Source: Isoptericola sp. BMS4 (GTDB lineage: Bacteria > Actinomycetota > Actinomycetes > Actinomycetales > Cellulomonadaceae). From it: a stretch of 64,000 bases of DNA. The notes beneath the pieces were generated by a model that was not told the origin of the DNA, searched no databases, and was given only the letters and a program-made list of their open reading frames with translations. The stretch's first letter is position 1. Each line of letters begins with the position of its first letter. The stretch is from positions 62,001 through 126,000 of the forward strand of contig NZ_SIRP01000001.1 in assembly GCF_011634835.1 (NCBI RefSeq), in the 5' to 3' direction. This document shows, one piece after another, positions 8,318-15,913 of the stretch. A program made the translations under genes and the position numbers.

Positions 8318-9249
8318 GCCGTCACCTCACGGTAGATCTGGGCCAGCGTGGGCCGTACGGGGGTGAGCTCGCGGACGCCGCCGCGCTCCAGGGCGGCGGC
8401 GAGCAGCCGCTGGACGGTCGCGTCGTCGGCGAGCTCGAGCAGGGCTGCGGGACCGTCGACGTCGACGGCGTGCACGCCCGGCACGCCGCGCACCCAGCCG
8501 GCGTCGCCGTCGGTCACGAGGCGGTGGCGCACGGTGCCGGTCTCCTGCAGCGCGGCGGGCGTGCCGTCGGCCATGACGCGGCCGCCGGAGAGGATGACGA
8601 GCCGCTCGCACAGCCGCTCCACCAGGTCGAGCTGGTGGGAGCTGAACAGCACCGGGACGCCGCGCGCGGTGTGCTCGGCCAGGAGGTCGACCATCCCGTC
8701 GACGGCGGCCGGGTCGAGGCCGCTGAACGGCTCGTCGAGCACGAGCATCCGCGGGGACCCCATGAGGGCGGCGATGATCTGCACGCGCTGCTGGTTGCCG
8801 AGCGACAGCTTCTCCACGTGGTCCTTGGCGCGGCCGGCGAGGCCGAGCCGGTCGAGGTGGTCCAGCACCTCGGTGCGCGCGGTCGCGGCGGGGATGCCGC
8901 GCAGCCGGGCGAGGTAGACGAGCTGGTCGAGCACCGCCTGCTTGGGGTACAGGCCGCGTTCCTCGGGCATGTACCCGAACTCGCGGCGGTCGGCGCGCGT
9001 CACGGGCGCCCCGCCGAAGGCCACTTCGCCGCGCGTGGCGGCCAGGACGCCCATGATCATGCGCATCGTGGTGGTCTTGCCGGCGCCGTTGCCGCCCACG
9101 AACCCCGTGAGCAGGCCCGGCGGGGCGGTGAACGAGACGTCGTCGACGGCGACGAGGTCGCCGAACGTCCGGGTGAGCCCGCGCACCTCGAGGGCCGCGT
9201 CGGCCCGCGGGGCCCGCTCCCGGGTGGCGGTGGTCGTGAGACTGGTCAT
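8314..9249 (-). CDS. ABC exporter ATP-binding protein (NatA-like)
   Basis: The product is 311 residues. Walker A is GGNGAGKTTT, the signature LSLGNQQR, Walker B MLVLDEPFSGLD, and the H-loop SSHQLDLVER. The C-terminal extension after residue 225 is typical of DrrA/NatA exporters. The ATG at 9249 is chosen over one at 9339 because the longer frame runs through an inverted repeat and because TAGCGT lies 7 bases before 9249, indicating a leaderless start. It pairs with the NatB-like permease that overlaps its stop. The two adjoin cydAB but are not CydDC-like, since CydD and CydC each fuse TM and ATPase domains. Confidence 0.9.
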   Translation of the reverse strand: MTSLTTTATRERAPRADAALEVRGLTRTFGDLVAVDDVSFTAPPGLLTGFVGGNGAGKTTTMRMIMGVLAATRGEVAFGGAPVTRADRREFGYMPEERGLYPKQAVLDQLVYLARLRGIPAATARTEVLDHLDRLGLAGRAKDHVEKLSLGNQQRVQIIAALMGSPRMLVLDEPFSGLDPAAVDGMVDLLAEHTARGVPVLFSSHQLDLVERLCERLVILSGGRVMADGTPAALQETGTVRHRLVTDGDAGWVRGVPGVHAVDVDGPAALLELADDATVQRLLAAALERGGVRELTPVRPTLAQIYREVTA

Positions 9250-9262
9250 GGCTCCGACGCTA
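9250..9262 (-). promoter_or_regulatory. Leaderless promoter -10 of the NatAB-like operon
   Basis: TAGCGT on the minus strand (9257-9262) lies 7 bases before the ATG at 9249, the same arrangement and hexamer as at cydA. Confidence 0.55.
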
Positions 9263-9313
9263 CGGAGCCCCGGAGACGGGCGGATCCGTCTGACGACGGA
9301 GATCCCTCCCCCT

Positions 9314-9367
9314 GACGTAGCGTTCGCTGGCGGTTCCACGGCAGGAACCGTCAGCCAGCGCTACGTC
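9314..9367. repeat. Imperfect 24-bp inverted repeat, left copy of a pair
   Basis: Arms 9314-9337 and 9344-9367 match at 21 of 24 positions with a 6-base loop. The arm (GACGTAGCG...GGCGGTTCC) is clearly related to the palindrome at 10410-10463 on the other side of the pseudogene; the consensus is GACGTAGCGCT-N-GCTGACG-N-TTCC. It lies between divergently read genes, so it is not positioned as a terminator. Confidence 0.85.
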
Positions 9368-9434
9368 ACGACGGCTCGTGCGGGGCTGTGGACGACGCCG
9401 GCGGGCGCGCGGCGTTCTCTGGTTCGGTGTCCGG

Positions 9435-10416
9435 GTGCCCCGCAGGATCGTCGTCCCCGCGCCGCTGCAACGGGTCGCGTCCTTCCAGGACGGCCTGGTC
9501 TCGACCGGGCAGTGCCGCACGCACGGCATGACGTACCGACAGGTCGGAGCCCTGGTCGCGGACGGCCGGTGGGAACGGGTCGTGCGCGGCGTCCTCGACA
9601 CCGGGTCCCGGGACCGGGCGGCGCTGGTCCACGACGCCTACGACCTGGTACGGCGGCGCGCCGCGATCCTCGGGACGCTCGCGTACCCCGGCTCCGTCGC
9701 CACCGGGCTGGCCGCGCTCGTGCTGCAGGACGTCCAGGGCGCACCGCAGCGCATCCTCCCCGACGTCGGGTTCCCCGACGGATCCCCCGCGCGAGCCGCG
9801 GCCATGTTCGCGTCCGTCGCGAGCCGCTGCGGCGCCGGGTCGTCGTCGACGGCATCCCGTGCGTCCCGCCGGAGCTGGCGCTCGCCCAGGCGGTCCCGGG
9901 TCTCGACCGACGCCGTGCCGTGGCTCTGATGGACTCGGCCCGCCACCGCAGGGTCCTCACCGAGGACGCCTTCCGTCGCGCACGAGACCTCGCCCGGGGC
10001 CGGCGCGGGGCGGCGCGCGTCGCGCGGTGCTGGGAGGAGTCGGACCCGCGCGCGGAGTCGCCTGCCGAGTCGTGGGGCGGGTGTCGGCGGTCGACCACGG
10101 GGCGCCACCGGACGCGCTGCAGCTCGTGGTCCGGGACGCGGCGGGCCGGTTCCGCGCACGCGTCGACATGGCGTGGCACCTGCCGGACGGCGTCCTGCTG
10201 GTGGAGGTCGACGGCCGGGAGGCGCACTCGCGGCTGGAGGCGCTCGTCGACGACCGGCGCCGGCAGAACCGGATCGCGACGCGGCAGACCACGCTGCTGC
10301 GCTTCAGCGGGGCCGACGCCTGGGACGGCACGCTCGGGGCCGAGGTCGCAGGGTTCCTCCGGGGCGCGGGGTGGTCGCCGCGGCCGTTCGACGGCGCCTA
10401 CCGGCTGCCGACGTAG
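9435..10416 (+). pseudogene. AbiEi-antitoxin-domain/DUF559 endonuclease-fold protein, two frameshifts
   Basis: Reading starts at GTG 9435 in one frame (VPRRIVVPAPLQRVASFQDG, an AbiEi-type winged-helix start, through GTLAYPGSVATGLAAL). It moves by -1 near 9800-9840 into a second frame (RRVVVDGIPCVPPELALAQAV) and again by -1 near 10060-10090 into a third (VSAVDHGAPPDALQLVVRDA). The last part has the DUF559/Vsr-like nuclease core D-M-A-W...V-E-V-D-G-R-E-A-H...D-D-R-R-R-Q-N-R. Each shift fits loss of one base. The spliced product would be about 325 residues, normal for the family. The stop TAG (10414-10416) lies within the arm of the following palindrome. Sequencing error at both points is the alternative. 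Confidence 0.75.
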
Positions 10417-10463
10417 CGCTTGCTGACGATTCCCCCGTGAGAAGTGTCAGCAAGCGCTACGTC
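10410..10463. terminator. Inverted repeat between convergent genes; supplies both stop codons
   Basis: Arms 10410-10432 and 10441-10463 (23 bp, about three mismatches, 8-base loop). The word GACGTAGCG at each outer end contains TAG, used as stop codon by the plus-strand pseudogene (10414-10416) and, on the other strand, by the response regulator (10457-10459). It is a relative of the palindrome at 9314-9367. Its position fits a bidirectional terminator, though it lacks T-tracts. Confidence 0.75.
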
Positions 10464-11149
10464 AGCGTGCGGTGGTAGTAGACGACGGCCTGCACCCGGT
10501 CGCGCAGGTGCAGCTTGGCCAGCACGTTCGACACGTGCGTCTTGACGGTGGCCTCGCCGAGGAACAGCTCGCCCGCGATCTCCGTGTTCGACATCCCCTG
10601 GCCGACGAGCGCCAGCACCTCGCTCTCGCGGGGCGTCAGCCGGGCCAGGCCGGGGTCGGGCGCGACCGCCCCCGATGCCGGCGGCGGGCCGGCGTCGCCA
10701 CCGGTCGCGACCATCCGCTCGATGACGCGGCGGGTCACCTCCGGGGCGAGGAGCGCGTGCCCCGCCGCGACGGTCCGCACGGCGTCGACGAGCCGGTCCG
10801 CGTCGGAGTTCTTCAGCAGGAACCCGGAGGCGCCCGCGCGCAGCGCGTCGTCCACGTAGGCGTCGTCGTCGAACGTCGTGAGGACCAGCACCTTGGCGAG
10901 GTCCTCCGCGACGATGCGGCGCGTCGCCTCGATGCCGTCCATCACCGGCATCTGGACGTCCATGAGCACGACGTCGGGCCGCAGGCCCCGCGCCCGCTCG
11001 ACGGCGGCGGCGCCGTCGGCGGCCTCCCCGACGACCTCGAGGTCTGGCTCGACGGAGCAGATCATCGCGAAGCCCGACCGCACGAGCTGCTGGTCGTCGA
11101 CGAGCAGCAGCCGCGTCACCGGCCCCGGGCCGGGCACCGTGCCGCTCAC
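10457..11149 (-). CDS. NarL/LuxR-type response regulator
   Basis: The product is 230 residues. The receiver domain (about 12-128) has the acidic pair D18-D19, phospho-acceptor Asp64 (DVVLMDVQMP) and K114-like Lys in GFLLKNS. The LuxR HTH is at about 168-225 (LTPRESEVLALVGQGMSNTEIA...TVKTHVSNVLAKL). The GTG at 11149 overlaps the TGA of the upstream histidine kinase gene, so the two are translated as a pair. Its stop codon lies inside the palindrome at 10410-10463. Target genes cannot be told from the sequence. Confidence 0.93.
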   Translation of the reverse strand: MSGTVPGPGPVTRLLLVDDQQLVRSGFAMICSVEPDLEVVGEAADGAAAVERARGLRPDVVLMDVQMPVMDGIEATRRIVAEDLAKVLVLTTFDDDAYVDDALRAGASGFLLKNSDADRLVDAVRTVAAGHALLAPEVTRRVIERMVATGGDAGPPPASGAVAPDPGLARLTPRESEVLALVGQGMSNTEIAGELFLGEATVKTHVSNVLAKLHLRDRVQAVVYYHRTLT

Positions 11150-12552
11150 GCGTGGTCCTCGGGCAGGGGCAGTCGCACCCGCACACGGTAGCCGCCGGTG
11201 GCCCGCGGCCCGACCTCGGCCACGCCGTGGTGGGTGGCCACCCGCTCGCGCACGCCGAGCAGCCCCAGCCCCGTGCCCGAGGAGCCGCCGCGCGGGCGCC
11301 CGTCGTCCAGCACCTCCACCTCGGCGTACCCGTGGGGGAAGCGGTCGCCGTCCGGGGCCCGGGACGACACGGGGCGCCGGTCCACCCGCACGACGACGCT
11401 CGCGGAGCGTGCCGTGGAGTGCTTGCGCACGTTCGCGAGCGCCTCCTGCGCCGTCCGGAACAGGCTGTGCCCGACCGGCCCGGGCACGTCCGCGGCGGCG
11501 CCCGCCGGCTCCTCGACGACGCGCACGACGACGTCGAGCCCGCCGTCGGAGTCACCGGCGGCGTCGGCGAGCCGCGGGATGTCCGCCAGCACCGGTTCCG
11601 GGGCGCGTGTCTCGGCGGGCTCCGCCGGGGCCCCGCCGTCGTCGGCGCCGCGGAGCGTGCCGAGCAGGCCGCGCATCTGCGCCACGGCCTCGCGGGACTC
11701 CCCCTCGATGGTGGCGAGCGGGCCCGCCGCCGCCTCCGGGTCGCGGGTGAGCAGCCGCCGGGCGGCGGCCGCCTGGATGCCGATGACGGACACGTGGTGC
11801 GCGACGACGTCGTGCAGCTCGCGGGCGATCCGCAGCCGCTCGGTGACGACCGCCTGGCGCTGCAGCTCCGCCGCCTGCCGCTCGATGGTCGCCGCCTGGG
11901 CGGCGAGCTGGTCCTGCCGACGGGCGGCGTGCCAGCGCAGCTGCCCGGCGGCGACGGCGCCGAAGAAGTACGCCATGTTGAACAGCCAGTTGTGGGCGAC
12001 CAGGGCGACGGCCGGGCTGATGAGGCCCGGCCGGCCGCCGTCGGGGTTCATCTGGTCCACGACCTCCTGCACGCCCGAGCCGACGGCGAACTGCCACGCC
12101 AGCCACACGAACATCACGAGGACGGCGCCGCCGACGACGAGCAGCATCGCGCGCCGGTCCCGGGCCCACGCGACGGCGCTGAACATCGCCACGAAGTAGG
12201 CCACCTGCAGGGGCACGACCTGGGTGACCATCGGCACGGTCAGGCCCACGGCGAGGAACTGCGCGTACGCCACGACGAGCACCACGAGGGGGTACCGGCG
12301 CCGCCACATCAGCGGGGCGGCGCCCGCGGCCGCCAGGAGGTAGAGGCCCCAGGCGGGCACGTCCCCCTGCTCGAAGTACCCGATGCTGCGCGCGAGCTCG
12401 GTGCCCAGCACCGTCACGCCGACGTACAGCGCCCCGAGCCACACGTCGCGGCGGTACGCGCGCGCGGGGTCGGCGGGGACGCGCTCCCAGTCGGTGTCGA
12501 CCCCGAACCAGTCGAGGACGCGCGCGGTCGCGCCCGGAGTCTGCTGCGGCAT
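11146..12552 (-). CDS. Two-component sensor histidine kinase, NarX/DesK class
   Basis: The product is 468 residues. Five to six TM helices (about 40-200) form the sensor, followed by a coiled coil (QAATIERQAAELQRQA) and the HisKA_3 motif RIARELHDVVAHH with His247. The ATPase has F-R-T-A-Q-E-A-L-A-N-V-R-K-H (N box) and GTGLGLLGVRERV (G box). There is no extracytoplasmic sensing domain, so the signal is probably sensed in the membrane. The ATG at 12552 is chosen because a TACGCT hexamer lies 6 bases upstream. It is coupled to the LuxR regulator downstream by a four-base overlap. Confidence 0.92.
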   Translation of the reverse strand: MPQQTPGATARVLDWFGVDTDWERVPADPARAYRRDVWLGALYVGVTVLGTELARSIGYFEQGDVPAWGLYLLAAAGAAPLMWRRRYPLVVLVVAYAQFLAVGLTVPMVTQVVPLQVAYFVAMFSAVAWARDRRAMLLVVGGAVLVMFVWLAWQFAVGSGVQEVVDQMNPDGGRPGLISPAVALVAHNWLFNMAYFFGAVAAGQLRWHAARRQDQLAAQAATIERQAAELQRQAVVTERLRIARELHDVVAHHVSVIGIQAAAARRLLTRDPEAAAGPLATIEGESREAVAQMRGLLGTLRGADDGGAPAEPAETRAPEPVLADIPRLADAAGDSDGGLDVVVRVVEEPAGAAADVPGPVGHSLFRTAQEALANVRKHSTARSASVVVRVDRRPVSSRAPDGDRFPHGYAEVEVLDDGRPRGGSSGTGLGLLGVRERVATHHGVAEVGPRATGGYRVRVRLPLPEDHA

Positions 12553-12613
12553 CCGACCAGCGTAGGGAGCGGCACCGCCTGCCGCCTCCGTCCGGAGGTG
12601 GAACTCTGGTGCC

Positions 12614-13462
12614 ATGACCTCTGACGCGACCTTCTGGATCTGCCGCACCTGCGCCGTCGAGCACGCGGACCGGCCGGACGTCTGCGCGATCTGCGCCGAC
12701 GAGCGGCAGTGGGTGCCCGCCACGGGCCAGGAGTGGACGACGCTGGACGAGCTGGCCGGCGAGGGCCTCGCGACCGAGGCGAGCGAGCTCGAGCCCGGGC
12801 TGCTCGCGCTGCGGACGGCGCCGGGCGTCGGCATCGGGCAGCGGTCCAAGGTCGTGAGCACCCCGGCGGGCGCGCTGCTGTGGGACCCGCTGGGCTTCGT
12901 GGACGACGCCGGGGTGGCGGCCGTCGTCGCGGCGGCCGGCGGGGGCGACGTGGTGGTCGCGGCCAGCCACCCGCACATGTTCGGGGTGCAGGTGGAGTGG
13001 AGCCGCCGTCTCGCCGCCGCCACGGGCCGGGACGTCCCCGTGCTGGTCAGCGAGGCGGACGCGGGCTGGGTGGCGCGGCCGGACGCCGTGGTCTCCACGT
13101 GGTCGGGCGAGCGGGAGGTGCTGCCGGGCGTGGTGCTCAGCCAGCCGGGCGGGCACTTCCCCGGCTCGGCGGTGGCGCACTGGTCGGGCGCCGCCGACGG
13201 GCGCGGTGTGCTGCTCTCGGGCGACACGATCTTCGCCAACCCGGACCGGACGTCGGTGAGCTTCATGCGCAGCTACCCGAACCGCATCCCCTTGTCGGGC
13301 GCCGTGGTCACCCGAGTCGCGGAGCACGTCGCGCGGCGGCCGTTCGACCGGCTCTACAACAACTTCGACGGGGTGGTCCCGGCGGCGGCCCGCGACGTCG
13401 TCCTGCGCTCGGCGGAGCGGCACGCCGCGTGGGTGCGCGGCGACTTCGACCACCTCACCTGA
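12614..13462 (+). CDS. Metallo-beta-lactamase-fold hydrolase with N-terminal zinc ribbon
   Basis: The product is 282 residues. A small zinc-ribbon or rubredoxin-like knuckle leads the protein: C10-x2-C13 and C24-x2-C27. The rest looks like an MBL fold with degenerate metal motifs: ASHPHMFG replaces the usual H-x-H-x-D-H, followed by GGHFPGSAVAHW and LSGDTIF. The missing second half of the first motif suggests altered metal binding or non-hydrolytic activity. It is monocistronic, divergent from the histidine kinase and convergent with the YibE/F gene (9 bases apart). Substrate is unknown. Confidence 0.75.
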   Translation: MTSDATFWICRTCAVEHADRPDVCAICADERQWVPATGQEWTTLDELAGEGLATEASELEPGLLALRTAPGVGIGQRSKVVSTPAGALLWDPLGFVDDAGVAAVVAAAGGGDVVVAASHPHMFGVQVEWSRRLAAATGRDVPVLVSEADAGWVARPDAVVSTWSGEREVLPGVVLSQPGGHFPGSAVAHWSGAADGRGVLLSGDTIFANPDRTSVSFMRSYPNRIPLSGAVVTRVAEHVARRPFDRLYNNFDGVVPAAARDVVLRSAERHAAWVRGDFDHLT

Positions 13463-13471
13463 GCCGCGGCC

Positions 13472-14824
13472 TCACCGGGCGGGCGCCGCCTCCTCCTCCG
13501 CGGGGCCCGGCTCCGCGGCCTCCACCTCGGTGCCGGGGCCCGGGCCGGGCACGACGACCGCCGCGATCGCCGTCGTGAGCGGGATGGCGAGCACCAGCCC
13601 GATGGAGCCGACGAGCGTGCGCACGACCTCCTCGGCGATCTCGCCGGACGTCAGCGACATCACCGCCGACTGGTCGAGCAGCCACACGGTGAGCAGCAGC
13701 GGCAGGGCCGCCCCGACGTACGCGAACGCGATCGTGTACACGGTGGACGCGATGTGGTCGCGGCCGATGCGCATCGCCCGCGCGAACAGGGCCCGGCGCG
13801 ACGCCTGCGGGGCCAGCGCCCGCAGCTCCCACACGGCCGACGCCTGCGTGATGGTGACGTCGTTGAGCACGCCCATGCCGGCGAGCACCAGGCCGCACAG
13901 CGCGATCCCGGCGAGGTCGACGCCGGGCGCGAGCGACGGCAGCGTCTGCGCCGTGTCGGACGACGCCCCGCTGAGCCGCGACGCCTCCGTCGCCCAGGCG
14001 CCGATCGCCGCGGTGATCCCCAGCCCGCCGAGCGTGCCGAGCAGCGCCACCGACGTGCGCGCCGTGAGCCCGTGCGCGAGGTACAGCACCACGAGCATCA
14101 CGGCCGACGACGTCACGAGCGCCACCGCCATCGCGCTCTCCCCCGCGAGCAGCGCCGGAAACGTGAAGCCGAGGAACACGGCGAACGCGACGCCCAGGCC
14201 CGCGATCGCCGCCAGCCCCCGCCAGCGGGCCACCAGCAGCACGACCAGCACGTACGCGCAGGCGAGGAGGCCGAGGGGCAGCTCGCGCTGGTGCTCCATG
14301 AACACGTACGGCGCGGGCGCCCCCTGACGCTCCAGGTCGCCGATGAGCAGCGCGACCACGCCGTCGCCCTCGCGCAGGTCGAACCGCGGGTCGGCCTGCA
14401 TGGCCGACGTCCCGCCGTCCGGCAGCTCGATGGGCACGGTGGGCCCGACGTCGCTGCCCTGGCGCGGCCCGGTGACCGTGACGTCGACGAACGCGCTGCC
14501 CTCGACGACGACCGGCATCCGCTCGGGGATCGCGTCGTCCGCCGGCCACAGCGCCCACATGCCCAGCGCCGTGGCGAGCAGCGCCGGCAGCAGCAGGAGC
14601 GCCAGCACGACCCGGGTGCGCCGAGGGGCCGGGCCGACGGGAGCGTCGTGACCGTGCCCGTGCGCATGCCCGTGGGCGTGGCCGTGCGCCCCCGCGGGGA
14701 ACCGGCCGCGCGCGTGCCTCGCCCCGCGGGCCCGGCCGGCCCGCGGCGCCACGTCGTCCGGTGCTGCGGCGTCCGGTGCTGCGGCGTCCTGCGGCGCGGC
14801 GTCGGCGCGCGTGTCAGGCGTCAT
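13472..14824 (-). CDS. YibE/F family membrane protein with His-rich cytoplasmic tail
   Basis: The product is 450 residues. The N-terminal about 65 residues are Ala/Asp rich and then His rich (GAHGHAHGHAHGHGHD), a likely metal-binding tail. A first TM helix follows (VVLALLLLPALLATALGMWAL), then an extracytoplasmic segment, then seven or so TM helices in the YibE/F core (GMGVLNDVTITQASAVWEL is characteristic). The family has been proposed to be transporters, but no substrate is established. The His-rich tail hints at a divalent metal. The ATG at 14824 is divergent from the DMT-type gene. Alternative: unknown transporter with the His run acting as a sensor. Confidence 0.8.
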   Translation of the reverse strand: MTPDTRADAAPQDAAAPDAAAPDDVAPRAGRARGARHARGRFPAGAHGHAHGHAHGHGHDAPVGPAPRRTRVVLALLLLPALLATALGMWALWPADDAIPERMPVVVEGSAFVDVTVTGPRQGSDVGPTVPIELPDGGTSAMQADPRFDLREGDGVVALLIGDLERQGAPAPYVFMEHQRELPLGLLACAYVLVVLLVARWRGLAAIAGLGVAFAVFLGFTFPALLAGESAMAVALVTSSAVMLVVLYLAHGLTARTSVALLGTLGGLGITAAIGAWATEASRLSGASSDTAQTLPSLAPGVDLAGIALCGLVLAGMGVLNDVTITQASAVWELRALAPQASRRALFARAMRIGRDHIASTVYTIAFAYVGAALPLLLTVWLLDQSAVMSLTSGEIAEEVVRTLVGSIGLVLAIPLTTAIAAVVVPGPGPGTEVEAAEPGPAEEEAAPAR

Positions 14825-14863
14825 GACCGGATGGTCACACGCGGCGGGGCCCGAGCCCGGACG

Positions 14864-14869
14864 TACACT
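14864..14869 (+). promoter_or_regulatory. Leaderless promoter -10 of the DMT-type transporter gene
   Basis: TACACT ends 3 bases before GTG 14873 and 6 bases before GTG 14876. A transcript starting the usual 6-7 bases downstream would begin at the second GTG, which supports 14876 as the start. Confidence 0.6.
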
Positions 14870-14875
14870 CCCGTG

Positions 14876-15895
14876 GTGACCGAGAAGCCCGCCGACCTCT
14901 CCGGCGGCGGGGCCGCCGGCCGCACCCTGGGCGTGCTGCTCGCCCTCGTCGCGGGCCTCGCCGCGGCGGCGCAGAGCCGCGTCAACGGGACGCTCGCCGA
15001 GCAGACGCAGAACGCGTTCGCCGTGGCGCTGCTCTCCTTCGCCGTGGGCCTGGTGCTGCTGACGCTCGCCCTGCTGCTCTCGCGCGCCGGCCGCGCCGCG
15101 TGCGTGCGCCTGTCCCGCCGCCCGCGTGCCGGACGCGTGCGCTGGTGGGAGTGCCTGGGCGGCCTCGGCGGCGCGTTCTTCGTCACATCGCAGGGCCTGA
15201 CGGTCGCCACGCTCGGCGTGGCGACGTTCACGGTCGCGCTGGTGGCCGGGCAGTCCGTCAGCTCGCTGGTCATCGACCGCGCCGGGCTCGCTCCCGGCGG
15301 CGTGCGGCTCGTCACGGTGGGGCGCGCGCTCGGCCCGGTGCTGACCGTCGTGGCCGTGGCGGTCGTGTCGGGGTCCGCGGCGACGACGGCGGCGCTCGCG
15401 CTGGCCGTCCTCCCGCTGCTGGCCGGGGTGCTGCAGTCGTTCCAGCAGGCGCTCAACGGCCGGGTGCGCGCCGCGGTCCGCCCCTCCCCCGACGGTTGGG
15501 AGCGCGATTCCGGCCACGACGGGGGCGTGCTCGCCGCGACGTTCGTCAGCTTCCTCGTGGGGACGGCGGCGCTGCTGGTCGTCTTCCTCGTCTCCCTGGC
15601 GGTGACCGGTCCGGCGGGCGGGACGTGGCCCGCCGTCGCGTCCGCCGACCTGCTGCTCTACTCCGGCGGCCTGCTCGGGGTGACGTTCATCGCCCTGCAG
15701 GCCGCGGTCGTCCAGCGCATCGGCGTGCTCCTGCTCGGGCTGGGGATGATCGCCGGCCAGGTGGTCGGAGCGCTGGTCCTGGACATCGTCGTGCCCGGCG
15801 CGACGGCGCCCGGCGCGGCGACGTACACCGGCGCCGCGCTCACCCTGGTCGCCGTCGCCGTCCCGCTGGCCGAGGGGGCCCTGCGCCGTCGCTGA
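14876..15895 (+). CDS. DMT-superfamily EamA/DUF606-like transporter
   Basis: The product is 339 residues with ten predicted TM helices in two halves, each half starting with the pattern L-x-A-L-x-A-G-x-x-x-x-x-Q-x-x-x-N (AAAQSRVNGTLAEQ; LLAGVLQSFQQALNGRV). This repeated Q-x-x-N signature is typical of DUF606 (YdcZ-like) proteins of the drug/metabolite transporter superfamily. The substrate is unknown. The start at the second of two GTG codons is chosen from the TACACT hexamer. It is divergent from the YibE/F gene and convergent with the FecCD gene through a short palindrome. Confidence 0.85.
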   Translation: MTEKPADLSGGGAAGRTLGVLLALVAGLAAAAQSRVNGTLAEQTQNAFAVALLSFAVGLVLLTLALLLSRAGRAACVRLSRRPRAGRVRWWECLGGLGGAFFVTSQGLTVATLGVATFTVALVAGQSVSSLVIDRAGLAPGGVRLVTVGRALGPVLTVVAVAVVSGSAATTAALALAVLPLLAGVLQSFQQALNGRVRAAVRPSPDGWERDSGHDGGVLAATFVSFLVGTAALLVVFLVSLAVTGPAGGTWPAVASADLLLYSGGLLGVTFIALQAAVVQRIGVLLLGLGMIAGQVVGALVLDIVVPGATAPGAATYTGAALTLVAVAVPLAEGALRRR

Positions 15896-15913
15896 CGCGA
15901 GCGAACGTCAGCG
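15890..15913. terminator. Short palindrome between convergent genes, containing both stops
   Basis: CGCTGACG (15890-15897) and CGTCAGCG (15906-15913) form an 8-bp stem with an 8-base loop. The plus-strand stop TGA (15893-15895) and the minus-strand stop (15908-15910) lie in the two arms. It is a plausible bidirectional terminator. Confidence 0.55.

Noticed and set aside
7097-9249. CydDC-type assembly exporter next to cydAB
   Set aside because: CydD and CydC each contain TM and ATPase domains; here the ATPase and ABC-2 permease are separate and NatAB-like.
9378-9929. An intact 183-residue gene
   Set aside because: Its last 45 residues are Ser/Arg shadow sequence; the conserved protein continues in another frame, so it is the first part of a pseudogene.
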